Shown: in pieces, positions 51,522 to 60,234 of the stretch
How the letters are laid out: each line of letters opens with the position of its first letter
How positions within the stretch are numbered: position 1 is the stretch's first letter
Assembly (NCBI GenBank): GCA_030524745.1
Contig: JAUNGC010000001.1
Span: forward strand, 124,001 to 188,000
Reading direction: 5' to 3'
DNA: 64,000 nt
DNA from: Eubacteriales bacterium
GTDB taxonomy: Bacteria; Bacillota; Clostridia; Lachnospirales; Lachnospiraceae
The notes under the pieces: model-generated
Told to the model about the DNA's origin: nothing
Database searches by the model: none
Seen by the model: only the letters and a program-made list of their open reading frames with translations
Position numbers and translations under genes: made by a program

Positions 51522-52825
51522 ATCATTTCCTTTCCCATTTGTTCCGCGTTCTGATCCCTCTGCTTATCCTGCTCCCCTTTTAACAGGCCTGCCAATTCCG
51601 GAAGCAGATTTTCTCCGCCGAATCCTCCGGATTTTGAAATCACATATCTCATACTTTCATCATACATAAAGCGGAACAATACAATTCCCGGAGCGAGTTC
51701 CCTTATCGGCTCTACCTCATATACGCCTATGCTCTCCATGCACTGCAACAGGGTATCTCCTCCCGTAATCAGCAAAGTACCGATCTCCGGCATTTGGAAC
51801 AACTGTTGCAATAAATATCCCATTGTCTGCGAAACCCTGATCCTGACTTCTTCCAATCCGATTCCATATTCTGCCGCATAATCTATGGTCCGTCTGCGGC
51901 ATGTCCGGTCATTACTGTCGATAATGCGCATCGGAAACTTTTGAAACAGAGTTCTGATCCTGAATAACGCCTGTTTTCCTTCCTCTGTTTCCCAATATCC
52001 CTTTTCCAGTTCCTGCCGCGGGGATAAATGGAACCTCCAAAATCCCGCCTTTTCAGCCTTTTCCATCTGCGCGACCGTAATAGGATTTACACTGCCGCAA
52101 ATCACTGTTATACATGGATTCAGGGACGGTACTTTTGCGATCTCTTTTCCCTTAATATCCAGTAACTCCGGCAAACATGCCGCAAATCCAGCGCATCCGG
52201 CCAAAATCCTGAGTTGTCCTGCCGAGCGCAGATACCGCCCGGTGTCAAGCAAATCCTCCACTGTATCCGCATCATAAACCACAATGCCGTTTTCACCAAA
52301 GATCGTGCAGTTTTCCTTCATAGGCGGACTGGAAAATGCCGGCACATCGCTCTGCTGTGCGATAAGCTGTATCACAGAGGAATTCCGGACCGGTTCAAAA
52401 GGATCTGTTCCGAATACGCTTTGTGCCACCGGAATTCCGTTGATCATCTGAATTCCCTTTCTCGTTGTCCTTCCCATCTGCGGCATGGCCGGCAGAAAAT
52501 GAAGCTGCCTCTGCCCTCCGACTCTCCATAAGGCGGAAAGTTCTGCGCCGACATTTCCCCGCAATGCCGAATCTGTCTTTTTATAAATTACCGGAATTTT
52601 CCTGGCCATGGCGTCTGCCGCAAAAATTTCCACTCTTTTCCCTGCCTGTCGCGCGGTCATATGTCGGGTTTCGGAATCAACTACCAGAACATCGCACTCT
52701 GAAAATGTCTCCGGCATTTCTTTTCCCGGAATCAGCACCAGCGTTTTCGCTCCCTGCGCAGCGAACTGCACTCCTGTATCCAATGCCCCTGTAAAATCAT
52801 CTGCGATAATCATTAATCTTATCAT
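51515..52825 (-). CDS. Four-carbon acid sugar kinase (DUF1537, OtnK/DtnK family)
   Basis: The 436-residue kinase starts IIADDFTGALDTG. It carries YKKTDSALRGNVGAEL (about 81-96) and a C-terminal nucleotide domain with ITVICGSVNPIT and LLITGGDTL. The family phosphorylates tetronates (D-threonate, D- or L-erythronate) at C4. A PdxA2 gene in the same operon fits D-threonate or D-erythronate. It is the first gene of the operon and diverges from the PrpR-like regulator across 246 bp, in which I could not identify its own promoter with confidence. Confidence 0.92.
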   Translation of the reverse strand: MIRLMIIADDFTGALDTGVQFAAQGAKTLVLIPGKEMPETFSECDVLVVDSETRHMTARQAGKRVEIFAADAMARKIPVIYKKTDSALRGNVGAELSALWRVGGQRQLHFLPAMPQMGRTTRKGIQMINGIPVAQSVFGTDPFEPVRNSSVIQLIAQQSDVPAFSSPPMKENCTIFGENGIVVYDADTVEDLLDTGRYLRSAGQLRILAGCAGFAACLPELLDIKGKEIAKVPSLNPCITVICGSVNPITVAQMEKAEKAGFWRFHLSPRQELEKGYWETEEGKQALFRIRTLFQKFPMRIIDSNDRTCRRRTIDYAAEYGIGLEEVRIRVSQTMGYLLQQLFQMPEIGTLLITGGDTLLQCMESIGVYEVEPIRELAPGIVLFRFMYDESMRYVISKSGGFGGENLLPELAGLLKGEQDKQRDQNAEQMGKEMIC

Positions 52826-52999
52826 TCCATTTATCTCTCTTTTTCTGGTTTATGGAATTTGTTTTGTTGTTTTTCATTTTATACATAATATAATATTCCG
52901 GCTATCCCGCCCCTTCTATTTATTGTTTATTTTTGAAACTTTATTTAAAAAAATCGAAATCAATCGTACCATACTGTTTCATTTTTAAACATACAGTTC

Positions 53000-53028
53000 T
53001 TGACGCCCCTCGAGCACAATCGTAAAAT
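53000..53028 (+). promoter_or_regulatory. Sigma-70 promoter of the PrpR-like regulator
   Basis: TTGACG (53000-53005) and TAAAAT (53023-53028) are 17 bp apart, 43 nt before the regulator start. I looked for a GG-N10-GC sigma-54 site in the 52826-53071 spacer and saw none convincing. Confidence 0.75.
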
Positions 53029-53071
53029 TAAGATATCTGAAAGCAACGATTTTAAAACAGAGAGGATCGCT

Positions 53072-54877
53072 ATGGAAAATAAAAGTAAATCGAAATCTAT
53101 TCGTATTTTGGGAATTGTACCGTATGACGGAATGAGAATTGCCATGGAACAGGCTGCCGAAAGTTATCCCGATATCCAGCTTGACATTTATACCGGTGAC
53201 TTACAGGATGGCGTTTCTATTGTAGAGAAAGCGACCAAAGATTTGTATGATTGTATTATTTCGCGCGGCGGTACCGCCGAACTGATCCGCCAGATCTGCG
53301 ATACCCCCGTAGTGGAAATACCGCTCATGATTTATGATATTTTACACGCAATTAAACTGGTAGAAAATTATACGAACAACTTTGCGATTGTAGGGTTTCC
53401 CAGCATCACCGGCCCCGCCCATACATTGTGCAGCCTGCTTCATTACAATCTGGATATTCTGACCATACACAGTCGGGATCAGGCCGTCTGCACCCTCGAA
53501 AAACTAAAGCAGGAAGGCTGCCGCATGGTTGTCAGCGACATGATTACCCACACAGTTGCTCTGCAATTGAATATGGATGCCGTTCTGATTACATCCGGCA
53601 TGGAAAGCATTCTTTCCGCTCTGGATCAGGCCGTCACCATAAGCATGCGTTTTCAGCATCTGCGCCATGAAAATTCCATCCTGCGCAATGTGGCACAGGC
53701 GGAAAATGCCTATACCATTGTTTTCGATGAGACGGGCACGGTAAACTATACCCTTCCTGATCCGCCCCCTACAGACCTGATACTGGCCCTTCGCTTAAAG
53801 CTTTCCGAACTCCCTTCCTCCGGAAGCCTGAAATTTTATTATAACAGCAACCGGCTGTTTTATTACATCACAGCCAGGCGCATCACTGTTCATTCTAACC
53901 GCCACGCGCTGTTTCGATGCATTCCGGGACAGATTCCGCTGCGCAGCAACAAACCCGGTATACGCAGCTATTCCCGCAGCGAATGTGAATACCTTCTGAT
54001 CAACAGTTTTTACAGCATTCCGGGAGCGTTGGGATCGTTGGAAAAGAATATTGCCGCCGTTTCCAACACTTCCCGGCCAATCCTGATTGCCGGAGAAAGC
54101 GGCGTTGAAAAGGAGCATATCGCACATATGCTTTATCTGCGTAGTTCTTTATCCAATAAACCTTTTGTTGTTATAAACTGCAGACTGGTAAATGACAAAA
54201 GCTGGGATTTTATTCTCAATCATTACAGTTCTCCGCTGAATGCCGTAGGGAATACTGTTTATTTTCAATTTCTGGAAGAACTTCCGGAACAAAGGCTGAC
54301 CGAATTGCTTTCTTCCATTCAGCAAACCGGCCTGTCACGCCGGATCCGCCTGATTTTCTCATGTCTCTGCAAAAATGGATTGCGCCTTCCTGATGCCGGT
54401 CAAAAACTGCTTTCCTCCCTTGACTGTATCTCGCTGAAGCTGCTTCCATTGAGAGAACGCAGAGATGAAATTTCGTCTTTAGCCACTATGCTCTTAAGCG
54501 GATTAAATCAGGAATTCGGCAAACAAATTTCCGGTTTTGATCCTCAGGCGATTCATTTTCTCCGCCAATATGACTGGCCCGATAACTATACACAATTTAA
54601 ACGGGTTCTTCAGGAATTGCTTCTGCTGAGCGATTCATCCTATATCCAGGCAAATTCCGTTGCCGAAATACTGGCCCGTGAACGCGCGGTGAACCGCCCG
54701 ATTACTTTCCCCCCGGTTTCCGGTCAGGGTACTTTGGAGGAAATTATCAAAAGCGCAATCCTTACAGCCCTTGCCGAAAACAACGGAAACCAATCCATGG
54801 CCGCCAGACAACTCAATATCAGCCGCACTACCTTATGGCGCCATCTGAATAAAAAGGAGTCCTCTGAAAAGTCATAA
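53072..54877 (+). CDS. PrpR-N/degenerate AAA+/Fis-type HTH transcriptional regulator
   Basis: The 601-residue regulator has an N-terminal PrpR-type ligand-binding domain (about 10-200: GIVPYDGMR, CIISRGGTAELIR, FAIVGFPSITG), a PAS-like middle (about 205-290) and an AAA+ remnant (330-540). A Fis-type helix-turn-helix ends it (NQSMAARQLNISRTTLWRHL). The AAA+ part is degenerate: Walker A GESGVEKE lacks the usual GxGK order, no GAFTGA loop is present and Walker B reads VYFQFLEELP. It probably does not activate sigma-54. The start is fixed by AGAGAGGA. It should sense an acid intermediate and control the divergent acid-sugar operon. Confidence 0.88.
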   Translation: MENKSKSKSIRILGIVPYDGMRIAMEQAAESYPDIQLDIYTGDLQDGVSIVEKATKDLYDCIISRGGTAELIRQICDTPVVEIPLMIYDILHAIKLVENYTNNFAIVGFPSITGPAHTLCSLLHYNLDILTIHSRDQAVCTLEKLKQEGCRMVVSDMITHTVALQLNMDAVLITSGMESILSALDQAVTISMRFQHLRHENSILRNVAQAENAYTIVFDETGTVNYTLPDPPPTDLILALRLKLSELPSSGSLKFYYNSNRLFYYITARRITVHSNRHALFRCIPGQIPLRSNKPGIRSYSRSECEYLLINSFYSIPGALGSLEKNIAAVSNTSRPILIAGESGVEKEHIAHMLYLRSSLSNKPFVVINCRLVNDKSWDFILNHYSSPLNAVGNTVYFQFLEELPEQRLTELLSSIQQTGLSRRIRLIFSCLCKNGLRLPDAGQKLLSSLDCISLKLLPLRERRDEISSLATMLLSGLNQEFGKQISGFDPQAIHFLRQYDWPDNYTQFKRVLQELLLLSDSSYIQANSVAEILARERAVNRPITFPPVSGQGTLEEIIKSAILTALAENNGNQSMAARQLNISRTTLWRHLNKKESSEKS

Positions 54878-54884
54878 GTTCGCT

Positions 54885-55472
54885 TCAGAGCAAAGAAAGC
54901 TGCTCATAATCATCCTTCTCTTTCTCTCTTTTTAACAGGGGCGGCGTCTCCCGCAGAAACTGCGCCGCCCATTTTGTATCCGCCATCCAGCGGTCCAGTT
55001 CCTTTTCAGGAATCAGCAACGGCATTCTGTCATGGACCGGCTGCATGGCCGCATTGGCCTGTGCGGTCAGAATCGTCACACATTCCTTTTCCGGATCGTT
55101 GCTGAAAATTCCGGCCAGATACAGTACCGGAACGTCTCCCGTAAAATAAAACTTCTCCTTCCGGGAATTCCATTCATAAAATCCTCTCGCAGGAATCACG
55201 CAGCGGCGCCATTCAAAATCCGCCCGAAAGGCAGGCTTTTGCCGCACGGTCTCCGATCTGGCATTGATCAGCTGCCGGCCGCTCCCATAACCGGGATATC
55301 CCCAGTGCGCCATGCAGGGAGTAAATTCCCCCTTTAAAGCGCTTTTGCGCAGCACCAGAATCTGCTGCCCCGGAAAACAATCCCCGTTCTTCAGCATATT
55401 CCGGTCCAACCATTTTGTCAGGCGCTCCACTTCTGCCCACACCGTATCGTCCACCATAAAACGTCCGCACAT
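54885..55472 (-). CDS. SOS-response-associated peptidase (SRAP/HMCES/YedK)
   Basis: The 195-residue protein starts MCGRF, exposing the catalytic Cys2 that cross-links to abasic sites in single-stranded DNA. Other marks are LINARSETV, RRCVIPARGFYEW (active-site Glu) and PVHDRMPLLI (His). It protects or processes abasic sites during replication. It is the third gene of a LexA-controlled operon after dinB (72-nt gap). Its end lies only 7 nt from the convergent regulator gene. Confidence 0.93.
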   Translation of the reverse strand: MCGRFMVDDTVWAEVERLTKWLDRNMLKNGDCFPGQQILVLRKSALKGEFTPCMAHWGYPGYGSGRQLINARSETVRQKPAFRADFEWRRCVIPARGFYEWNSRKEKFYFTGDVPVLYLAGIFSNDPEKECVTILTAQANAAMQPVHDRMPLLIPEKELDRWMADTKWAAQFLRETPPLLKREKEKDDYEQLSLL

Positions 55473-55544
55473 GTTTCCGCTCCTTCTGCGGCTGTTTTTG
55501 TCCGCCGCCGACCGCTTTCACTTCCCCGCAAACTGCACCGGTTC

Positions 55545-56822
55545 CTATTGAACCTTTTCTTTTCCCAGATCAATCCCCGTGGTGATTCCCGTCCGCCGCT
55601 CTTTGTGCAGGCCGCCGTTCATGTGATTCACAGGCGCTTTTAAAAAGCAGGCGCGCATCACCGCGTCCTCGCCGTATTTTTTGCGGATGGCATCCACCGC
55701 CCGGTCCACTTTCTCAAGTCTGTCATACTTTTCGCCGTCAAACAGATTGTACTGCCGTCCAAAATCCTTTGAAATTCCTCCGGTGGAAACGCCCAGTTGG
55801 CGAAGCGGCGTCTTTCCGTCCCACAACGCGTCAAAGAGGGCCGCCGCTTCCCTGTAAAGTTCCTCCGTCACATTCGTCGCGCCAAAAAGCTGCTTCTGCC
55901 TTCCGGCATATTCAAAGGAAAAAGTCTTGATATGCACGCTCACAACGGATGCGCGCACGCGGTCTTCCCGCAGCCGCATTCCCACCGTCTCACACAAAGA
56001 CAGAAGAACCTGATGCCCGTAAGCGCGCTCCGTCACATCAAAGGGAACCGTCATGCTGTTGCCGTATCCCTTGTTCGCCTCATGCTCAAAGACATAGGAT
56101 TCCATCTCCATCCCGTTGGCATACCGCCACAGAATCTCTCCGTATTTTTTCAAATGACTGCGCAGCATATTCCGGTCCGCATTGGCCAGATCGCCCAGCG
56201 TAAAAATGCCCAGCCGATGCAGTTTATTCTCCGTCGCCGCCCCGATGCCGAACATTTCCCGCACGGGGAGCGGCCACATTTTCTCCGGAATTTCTTCCGG
56301 GAAAAGAGTATTCACCCGGTCAGGTTTGCGCAACTCTCCCGCCACCTTGGCCAAAAGGCGGTTTTTGGAAATGCCGATGTTCACCGTAAATCCCAGTTCT
56401 CTCTTGATTTCCTCTTTTAAATCCTCCGCGAAGCTGACAATCGGTCCATACAAGCCTTCAAACCCCTCGAAGACCGCCCACGCCTCGTCGATGCTGTACT
56501 GGGTCACTTCGTCGCTGTAGCGTTCCAGCAATCTCATCAGCGCCCGGGACGCTCCCACATAAAGATGATAATCCGGCGGGATCACCACCAGCCCCGGACA
56601 TTTCTTTCTGGCGGATACAAGCGGCTCCCCTGTGGCGATCCCGTACTTCTTCGCAGGCGTGCTCTTTGCCAATACAATTCCATGCCGGGACTCCTGATCC
56701 CCGCCCACGACGCTGGGAATTGTGCGCAGATCCGGCTGCTGTCCCATCACGCCGGTGCGGTAAGCGGCGCTCCAACTCAAAAAAGCGCTGTTCACATCGA
56801 CATGAAAAACATACCGCGCCAT
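55545..56822 (-). CDS. dinB: Y-family DNA polymerase IV
   Basis: The 425-residue translesion polymerase has metal-binding Asp9 (FHVDVNSAF) and YSIDEAWAVF with Asp112/Glu113. Helix-hairpin-helix region FGIGAATENKLHRLGI follows, then the little-finger domain. A beta-clamp motif QYNLF lies near the C-terminus. The start at 56822 shares a base with the stop of the small upstream gene (TGATG). Expression is probably SOS-induced through the LexA box upstream of that gene. Confidence 0.93.
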   Translation of the reverse strand: MARYVFHVDVNSAFLSWSAAYRTGVMGQQPDLRTIPSVVGGDQESRHGIVLAKSTPAKKYGIATGEPLVSARKKCPGLVVIPPDYHLYVGASRALMRLLERYSDEVTQYSIDEAWAVFEGFEGLYGPIVSFAEDLKEEIKRELGFTVNIGISKNRLLAKVAGELRKPDRVNTLFPEEIPEKMWPLPVREMFGIGAATENKLHRLGIFTLGDLANADRNMLRSHLKKYGEILWRYANGMEMESYVFEHEANKGYGNSMTVPFDVTERAYGHQVLLSLCETVGMRLREDRVRASVVSVHIKTFSFEYAGRQKQLFGATNVTEELYREAAALFDALWDGKTPLRQLGVSTGGISKDFGRQYNLFDGEKYDRLEKVDRAVDAIRKKYGEDAVMRACFLKAPVNHMNGGLHKERRTGITTGIDLGKEKVQ

Positions 56823-57109
56823 CAGTTTAAAAACTGGTAAATGCGCCACTGTTGGCTGTCCACGCTGTAGCGCAGTTCCAGAAGCCGCTCCGTCTCCCCG
56901 AAGCAGGCTCCGCAGATAATCTTGATCTCCCGGATCCCTGCCAGATTGAGTTTCTCCCGGCAGATCACCCGATTTACCTTAATGCTGTGAATCTGATGTT
57001 CCTCGTCTTCATACCGAAATCCCATGGGAGTCAGCCTTCCGGAACGATCCACAAGATTCATCATCTGTACCGGCAGATTCACCGCCTGATTAGCTGCCGC
57101 GCTTCCCAT
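56822..57109 (-). CDS. Small unknown protein, companion of DinB
   Basis: The 95-residue protein begins MGSAAANQAV, with the motif MMNLVDRSGRLTPMGFRYEDEE and a C-terminal ICGACFGETERLLELRYSVDSQQWRIYQFLN-type beta region. I do not know a characterised family. Many Firmicutes pair a Y-family polymerase with a small partner (for example YolD-like proteins), but similarity to YolD is not evident. The start at 57109 is chosen because an ATG at 57154 would fall in the -10 box of the SOS promoter. The stop overlaps the dinB start. Confidence 0.75.
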   Translation of the reverse strand: MGSAAANQAVNLPVQMMNLVDRSGRLTPMGFRYEDEEHQIHSIKVNRVICREKLNLAGIREIKIICGACFGETERLLELRYSVDSQQWRIYQFLN

Positions 57110-57152
57110 ACCATTCCACTTCCTTTCCTTCCTCACTGATTTTTCTACATCC

Positions 57153-57182
57153 ATAATAGCAAACGTTTGTTCTTTTTGTAAA
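57153..57182 (-). promoter_or_regulatory. SOS promoter with LexA (DinR) box
   Basis: TTTACA (57182-57177) and TATTAT (57158-57153) are 18 bp apart. The spacer contains AGAACAAACGTTTG (57173-57160), 13 of 14 positions matching the Gram-positive LexA consensus CGAACRNRYGTTYG. Repressor bound there would block polymerase. It drives the companion gene, dinB and the SRAP gene. Confidence 0.85.
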
Positions 57183-57295
57183 CAGGAAATGTGAGGAAAT
57201 CCGTTTCTTTTTGTATAAGCGCCGGATTTTCGGAAATCCTCAGTATATGGAACTGTAAAAAAAGAACCGGAATTCTTATCAAAAGGAGAAAACAG

Positions 57296-57619
57296 ATGAA
57301 GGAAGAGAAATCCATCGGGTCAGAACTGGCCATGAACGCACTTGATGACATTCCCGAAGCGAAAAGCGACGCCAAAGATATTGTCGGACTGGTGAAAAGC
57401 AGCGGGCGCATCACCGGATACCAGCTTTCCGACGGCACCACCGTTTCCAAAGAAAGCGGCGTGGAAATGGCTAAAAACGGAGAAATAAAAGGCGTCGGCA
57501 TCGCCCACCGCAAGGACAGCGAATATTTAAAATCCCTCCCTGACGGCGAAGAGGGCAACAATCTGGGGAATCTGCCCTCCATCAGCCAGGGATGCGCCGA
57601 CACAGAATCCCTCTCCTGA
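57296..57619 (+). CDS. DUF3892-domain protein
   Basis: The 107-residue soluble protein has the DUF3892 pattern: SGRITGYQLSDGTTVSKESGVEMAKNGEIKGVG followed by the C-terminal YLKSLPDGEEGNNLGNLPS. The family is common in Firmicutes and has no proven function. AAAAGGAG 7 nt before the ATG at 57296 is a strong ribosome site. It diverges from the SOS operon and converges on a coiled-coil membrane protein gene. Confidence 0.85.
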   Translation: MKEEKSIGSELAMNALDDIPEAKSDAKDIVGLVKSSGRITGYQLSDGTTVSKESGVEMAKNGEIKGVGIAHRKDSEYLKSLPDGEEGNNLGNLPSISQGCADTESLS

Positions 57620-57644
57620 AGCGCCGATCATAATATCCAGAGCG

Positions 57645-57700
57645 GGAAGGGAGCGTTGCAAAACAGATGAATCATTATCTGTTTTGCAACGCTCCCTTCC
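57645..57700. terminator. 24-bp perfect hairpin between convergent genes
   Basis: The arms at 57645-57668 and 57677-57700 are perfectly complementary over 24 bp (GGAAGGGAGCG ... TTGCAAAACAGAT) with an 8-nt loop. The U-tract is weak on both sides. It lies between the ends of the DUF3892 gene and the coiled-coil protein gene, and probably terminates both. Confidence 0.65.
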
Positions 57701-57734
57701 TGTTTCTGCATGTCTTCAGATCCATCCGGAATGT

Positions 57735-59123
57735 TCACGTTTTATCCGTCTCATACAATTTTTCAGTCTCGATATCTCTATATCGCGCATTCAGATAATT
57801 CGTTATGAATTCATCCGTTAACGCAGTATTTTCTTCCATTTCACAGTTCATTGCGCAGCAGCAATATGCAATACTCATTCCGTAATAATACAGAATCGTT
57901 TCCTCATCCTGATTCTGCGCCAGGCACTCGTCCGCCAGTCTCTGACAATCATTCGCCAGCCGGAAATAGATGGTTCTCCTGTATGGTTTCCCCGTCTCCT
58001 GCGTAATCACCTTCTTCCTCGTGTTCATCAGCTTTTCCAGTTGCATGGAAGAAGGCGCTTTGCGCAGCCACTCATCCTGGTATAAACAGTCTTTCGCTTC
58101 CTCAATCTGACTCAAAAAGGGCTTTTCCAGTTCATCCGCTATGGCCGTTAACTGTTCGTCCATATTCATTTTCTCAACATCGAGCACATTATCTTCCGTC
58201 GTCAGTTCCGTTTCCGAAACGGCGAAATAATCGCCGACGGGTTTCGTGTACAATTCTGCCGGATCTCCCGCAAAAAGCATATTTTTTTCCTTTTCTGACA
58301 GGGATTTATGAAGATGACTCTCTTCCAGAATGAACGTATAATTATTTTCTCTTAACGTTCTTTCAGAAGTCAGTTCTCTCTCCGGCTGCGTCTCCTCTCC
58401 CGTTTCCCCGTCATCCGGTTCCGTCTCTTCATCCGCTTCCGTTCTCTCAATTTCTGTAAGAGCAGACGGTTCTTTCCCCCCAAGCGCGACTTCATTCCAT
58501 GTATCTATCGTGGAGACTACGATATCATCACCGCAGAAAATCACACAAACAATAAAAACGCCCGTCAGACACAAAAACCGCGCTTTTTTCATCTCCTTTC
58601 GCAATACGTCTTTCCACATATCACGATAATTCAATTCCGCTTCCTTCTTATCCCGCTTCGCCTGCTCCTGCCTTCTTTTGACATCCTGAATGTATTCCCT
58701 GTTATCTTTCTTTTCCGACATCAGTTCAGAAATTTTTAACTTTAATTCTTCCTTTAAGATTTTATCTTCTCCGGACTTCCTCACCTTGTCCAGAAATCCG
58801 TAATTCTCCTTTGCGCGGTCTATTGATCTGATTCTCTCCCTTTTCGTTTTAATGGACCGCATTAGCGAAGCGTCTTTCTTCCGCAGAATTTTAAGTTCCT
58901 CTTCCAGTCTCTGAAGCTTATGATTAAAACCGTCAATTCGTTCCTTCCAGACTGCTCTTTCCTTCAATATGGGAACAACAATGGAGAAGAGAACATATAC
59001 AAGATACACCACCCATACAAATAAGCCGACATTTACAGCCGCAGAGTGGCTCAGGCCGCTCATTTCTCCAACAAGCTGCCTGAAATCGAACCAATTTCCT
59101 ATGCCAAGCTCCGCGAACTGCAT
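57735..59123 (-). CDS. Unknown two-helix membrane protein with cytoplasmic coiled coil
   Basis: The 462-residue protein has a membrane helix at about 31-52, a long charged coiled coil (about 57-170, Lys/Glu/Arg heptads) and a second helix at about 182-204. A Glu/Thr-rich linker (216-255) and a helical C-terminal domain (about 260-462) come after. With two helices the coiled coil and the N-terminus lie on opposite membrane faces, and the tail is probably outside. GAGGGGAGGG precedes the ATG at 59123. No known family is recognised. It lies downstream of a winged-helix protein gene on the same strand (160-nt gap). Confidence 0.8.
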   Translation of the reverse strand: MQFAELGIGNWFDFRQLVGEMSGLSHSAAVNVGLFVWVVYLVYVLFSIVVPILKERAVWKERIDGFNHKLQRLEEELKILRKKDASLMRSIKTKRERIRSIDRAKENYGFLDKVRKSGEDKILKEELKLKISELMSEKKDNREYIQDVKRRQEQAKRDKKEAELNYRDMWKDVLRKEMKKARFLCLTGVFIVCVIFCGDDIVVSTIDTWNEVALGGKEPSALTEIERTEADEETEPDDGETGEETQPERELTSERTLRENNYTFILEESHLHKSLSEKEKNMLFAGDPAELYTKPVGDYFAVSETELTTEDNVLDVEKMNMDEQLTAIADELEKPFLSQIEEAKDCLYQDEWLRKAPSSMQLEKLMNTRKKVITQETGKPYRRTIYFRLANDCQRLADECLAQNQDEETILYYYGMSIAYCCCAMNCEMEENTALTDEFITNYLNARYRDIETEKLYETDKT

Positions 59124-59283
59124 ATTCTCCCTCCCCTCTTTATTTTCTACCGCACACACCGCGTCTTTCTGAATAATAAGCAAAAAGTCTGTATGAAAAG
59201 CGAACACTGACACTCTTCCGACAGACTTTATCTTCTTACGTGTTCACTTTTTCTGCTTCCGGCAGCTTACGCTTCTCTGCCCC

Positions 59284-60201
59284 TCATTCTTTATTGCCGC
59301 TTATCTCAATCCACGGGGTAAGATAAAGCGCAATTTCATTCATTTCCGGCATAAATTCTTTCAGCCGCGTATAGATCTCCTTTCGTTCTTTTCCTGCCAG
59401 ATTCTTTTTCAGCATTCCGATCACATCCGCCAATTGCCCAGCGGCTGTTGAAAGTTCCATCTGCTCCAGCATTCTGCAGCATTCATCATCCATTTCTCCC
59501 TTTACCAACTGTAAAAAAATTTCATGTATTTCAAAGGTATTCTCCTCTTTTTCCAGCATCCGGTAAAAAGGTAAGAAAGCATAGAAGACAGATAAGAATT
59601 TTTCCAGCCTGCATTTTAAAATATCCGTTTCCAAAAGCTTCATCACTCTTTTCACCACTTCGCCGTACTCATTCATGATCGCTTTCTGAAGGTTCCTGAT
59701 CAGTTCATCCGCAATGGCCTCATCGGCGCTGTCGCATTCCTCCCCGATCCCATAGATGCGTTTCAGCAAAATGTTATCCAGCGTCACGTCCCATTCTTCA
59801 TTTCTGCTTTTTAACTGCTCAATCCCATCCTTCAGCTTCTGTAAAATACGCAGTTCATCGTGAAAAGCAATCCGGCCGCCCTCCGTCTCCGGCCCGGCCT
59901 TGATTTTCCGCCGCACATACGCCTGTCCGACTTCCGAAAGACTGTAATACCGGTTTCTCCCGCTTTGCTGCACCGTCAGCAGCGTATAAGTAAAGTCCTC
60001 AAATTTCAGCAGAATATTGCTCAAGGAAGTCGTCGTTGTTCCCGAAAGTCCCGCCAACTGCTTTTGCGTCGCCGTTTCCACCTTCGCCAGAGCCCAGAAA
60101 ACATCATATTTCCTTCTTGTTAAAAATCCATCGATCGCCTTTTCCTCCGAATCGGTTAAGTTGCTTCTTATAATATTCAGTTCGCTTTCCGATCTCTGCA
60201 T
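59284..60201 (-). CDS. Winged-helix DNA-binding protein with unknown C-terminal domain
   Basis: The 305-residue protein has a MarR-like winged helix at about 20-100 (DVFWALAKVETATQKQLAGLSGTTTTSLSNILLKFE ... NRYYSLSEVGQAYVRR) and an all-helical C-terminal region of about 200 residues without recognised motifs. It probably regulates its own promoter and the downstream coiled-coil protein gene. GGAGGAGG precedes the ATG. The function beyond DNA binding is unknown. Confidence 0.8.
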   Translation of the reverse strand: MQRSESELNIIRSNLTDSEEKAIDGFLTRRKYDVFWALAKVETATQKQLAGLSGTTTTSLSNILLKFEDFTYTLLTVQQSGRNRYYSLSEVGQAYVRRKIKAGPETEGGRIAFHDELRILQKLKDGIEQLKSRNEEWDVTLDNILLKRIYGIGEECDSADEAIADELIRNLQKAIMNEYGEVVKRVMKLLETDILKCRLEKFLSVFYAFLPFYRMLEKEENTFEIHEIFLQLVKGEMDDECCRMLEQMELSTAAGQLADVIGMLKKNLAGKERKEIYTRLKEFMPEMNEIALYLTPWIEISGNKE

Positions 60202-60234
60202 AATACGCCTCCTCCTTCCGACTTTACTCGACTC

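Noticed and set aside
52826..53071. Possible sigma-54 (-24/-12) promoter for the acid-sugar operon
   Set aside because: No GG-N10-GC site of acceptable quality seen, and the regulator's AAA+ domain is degenerate.
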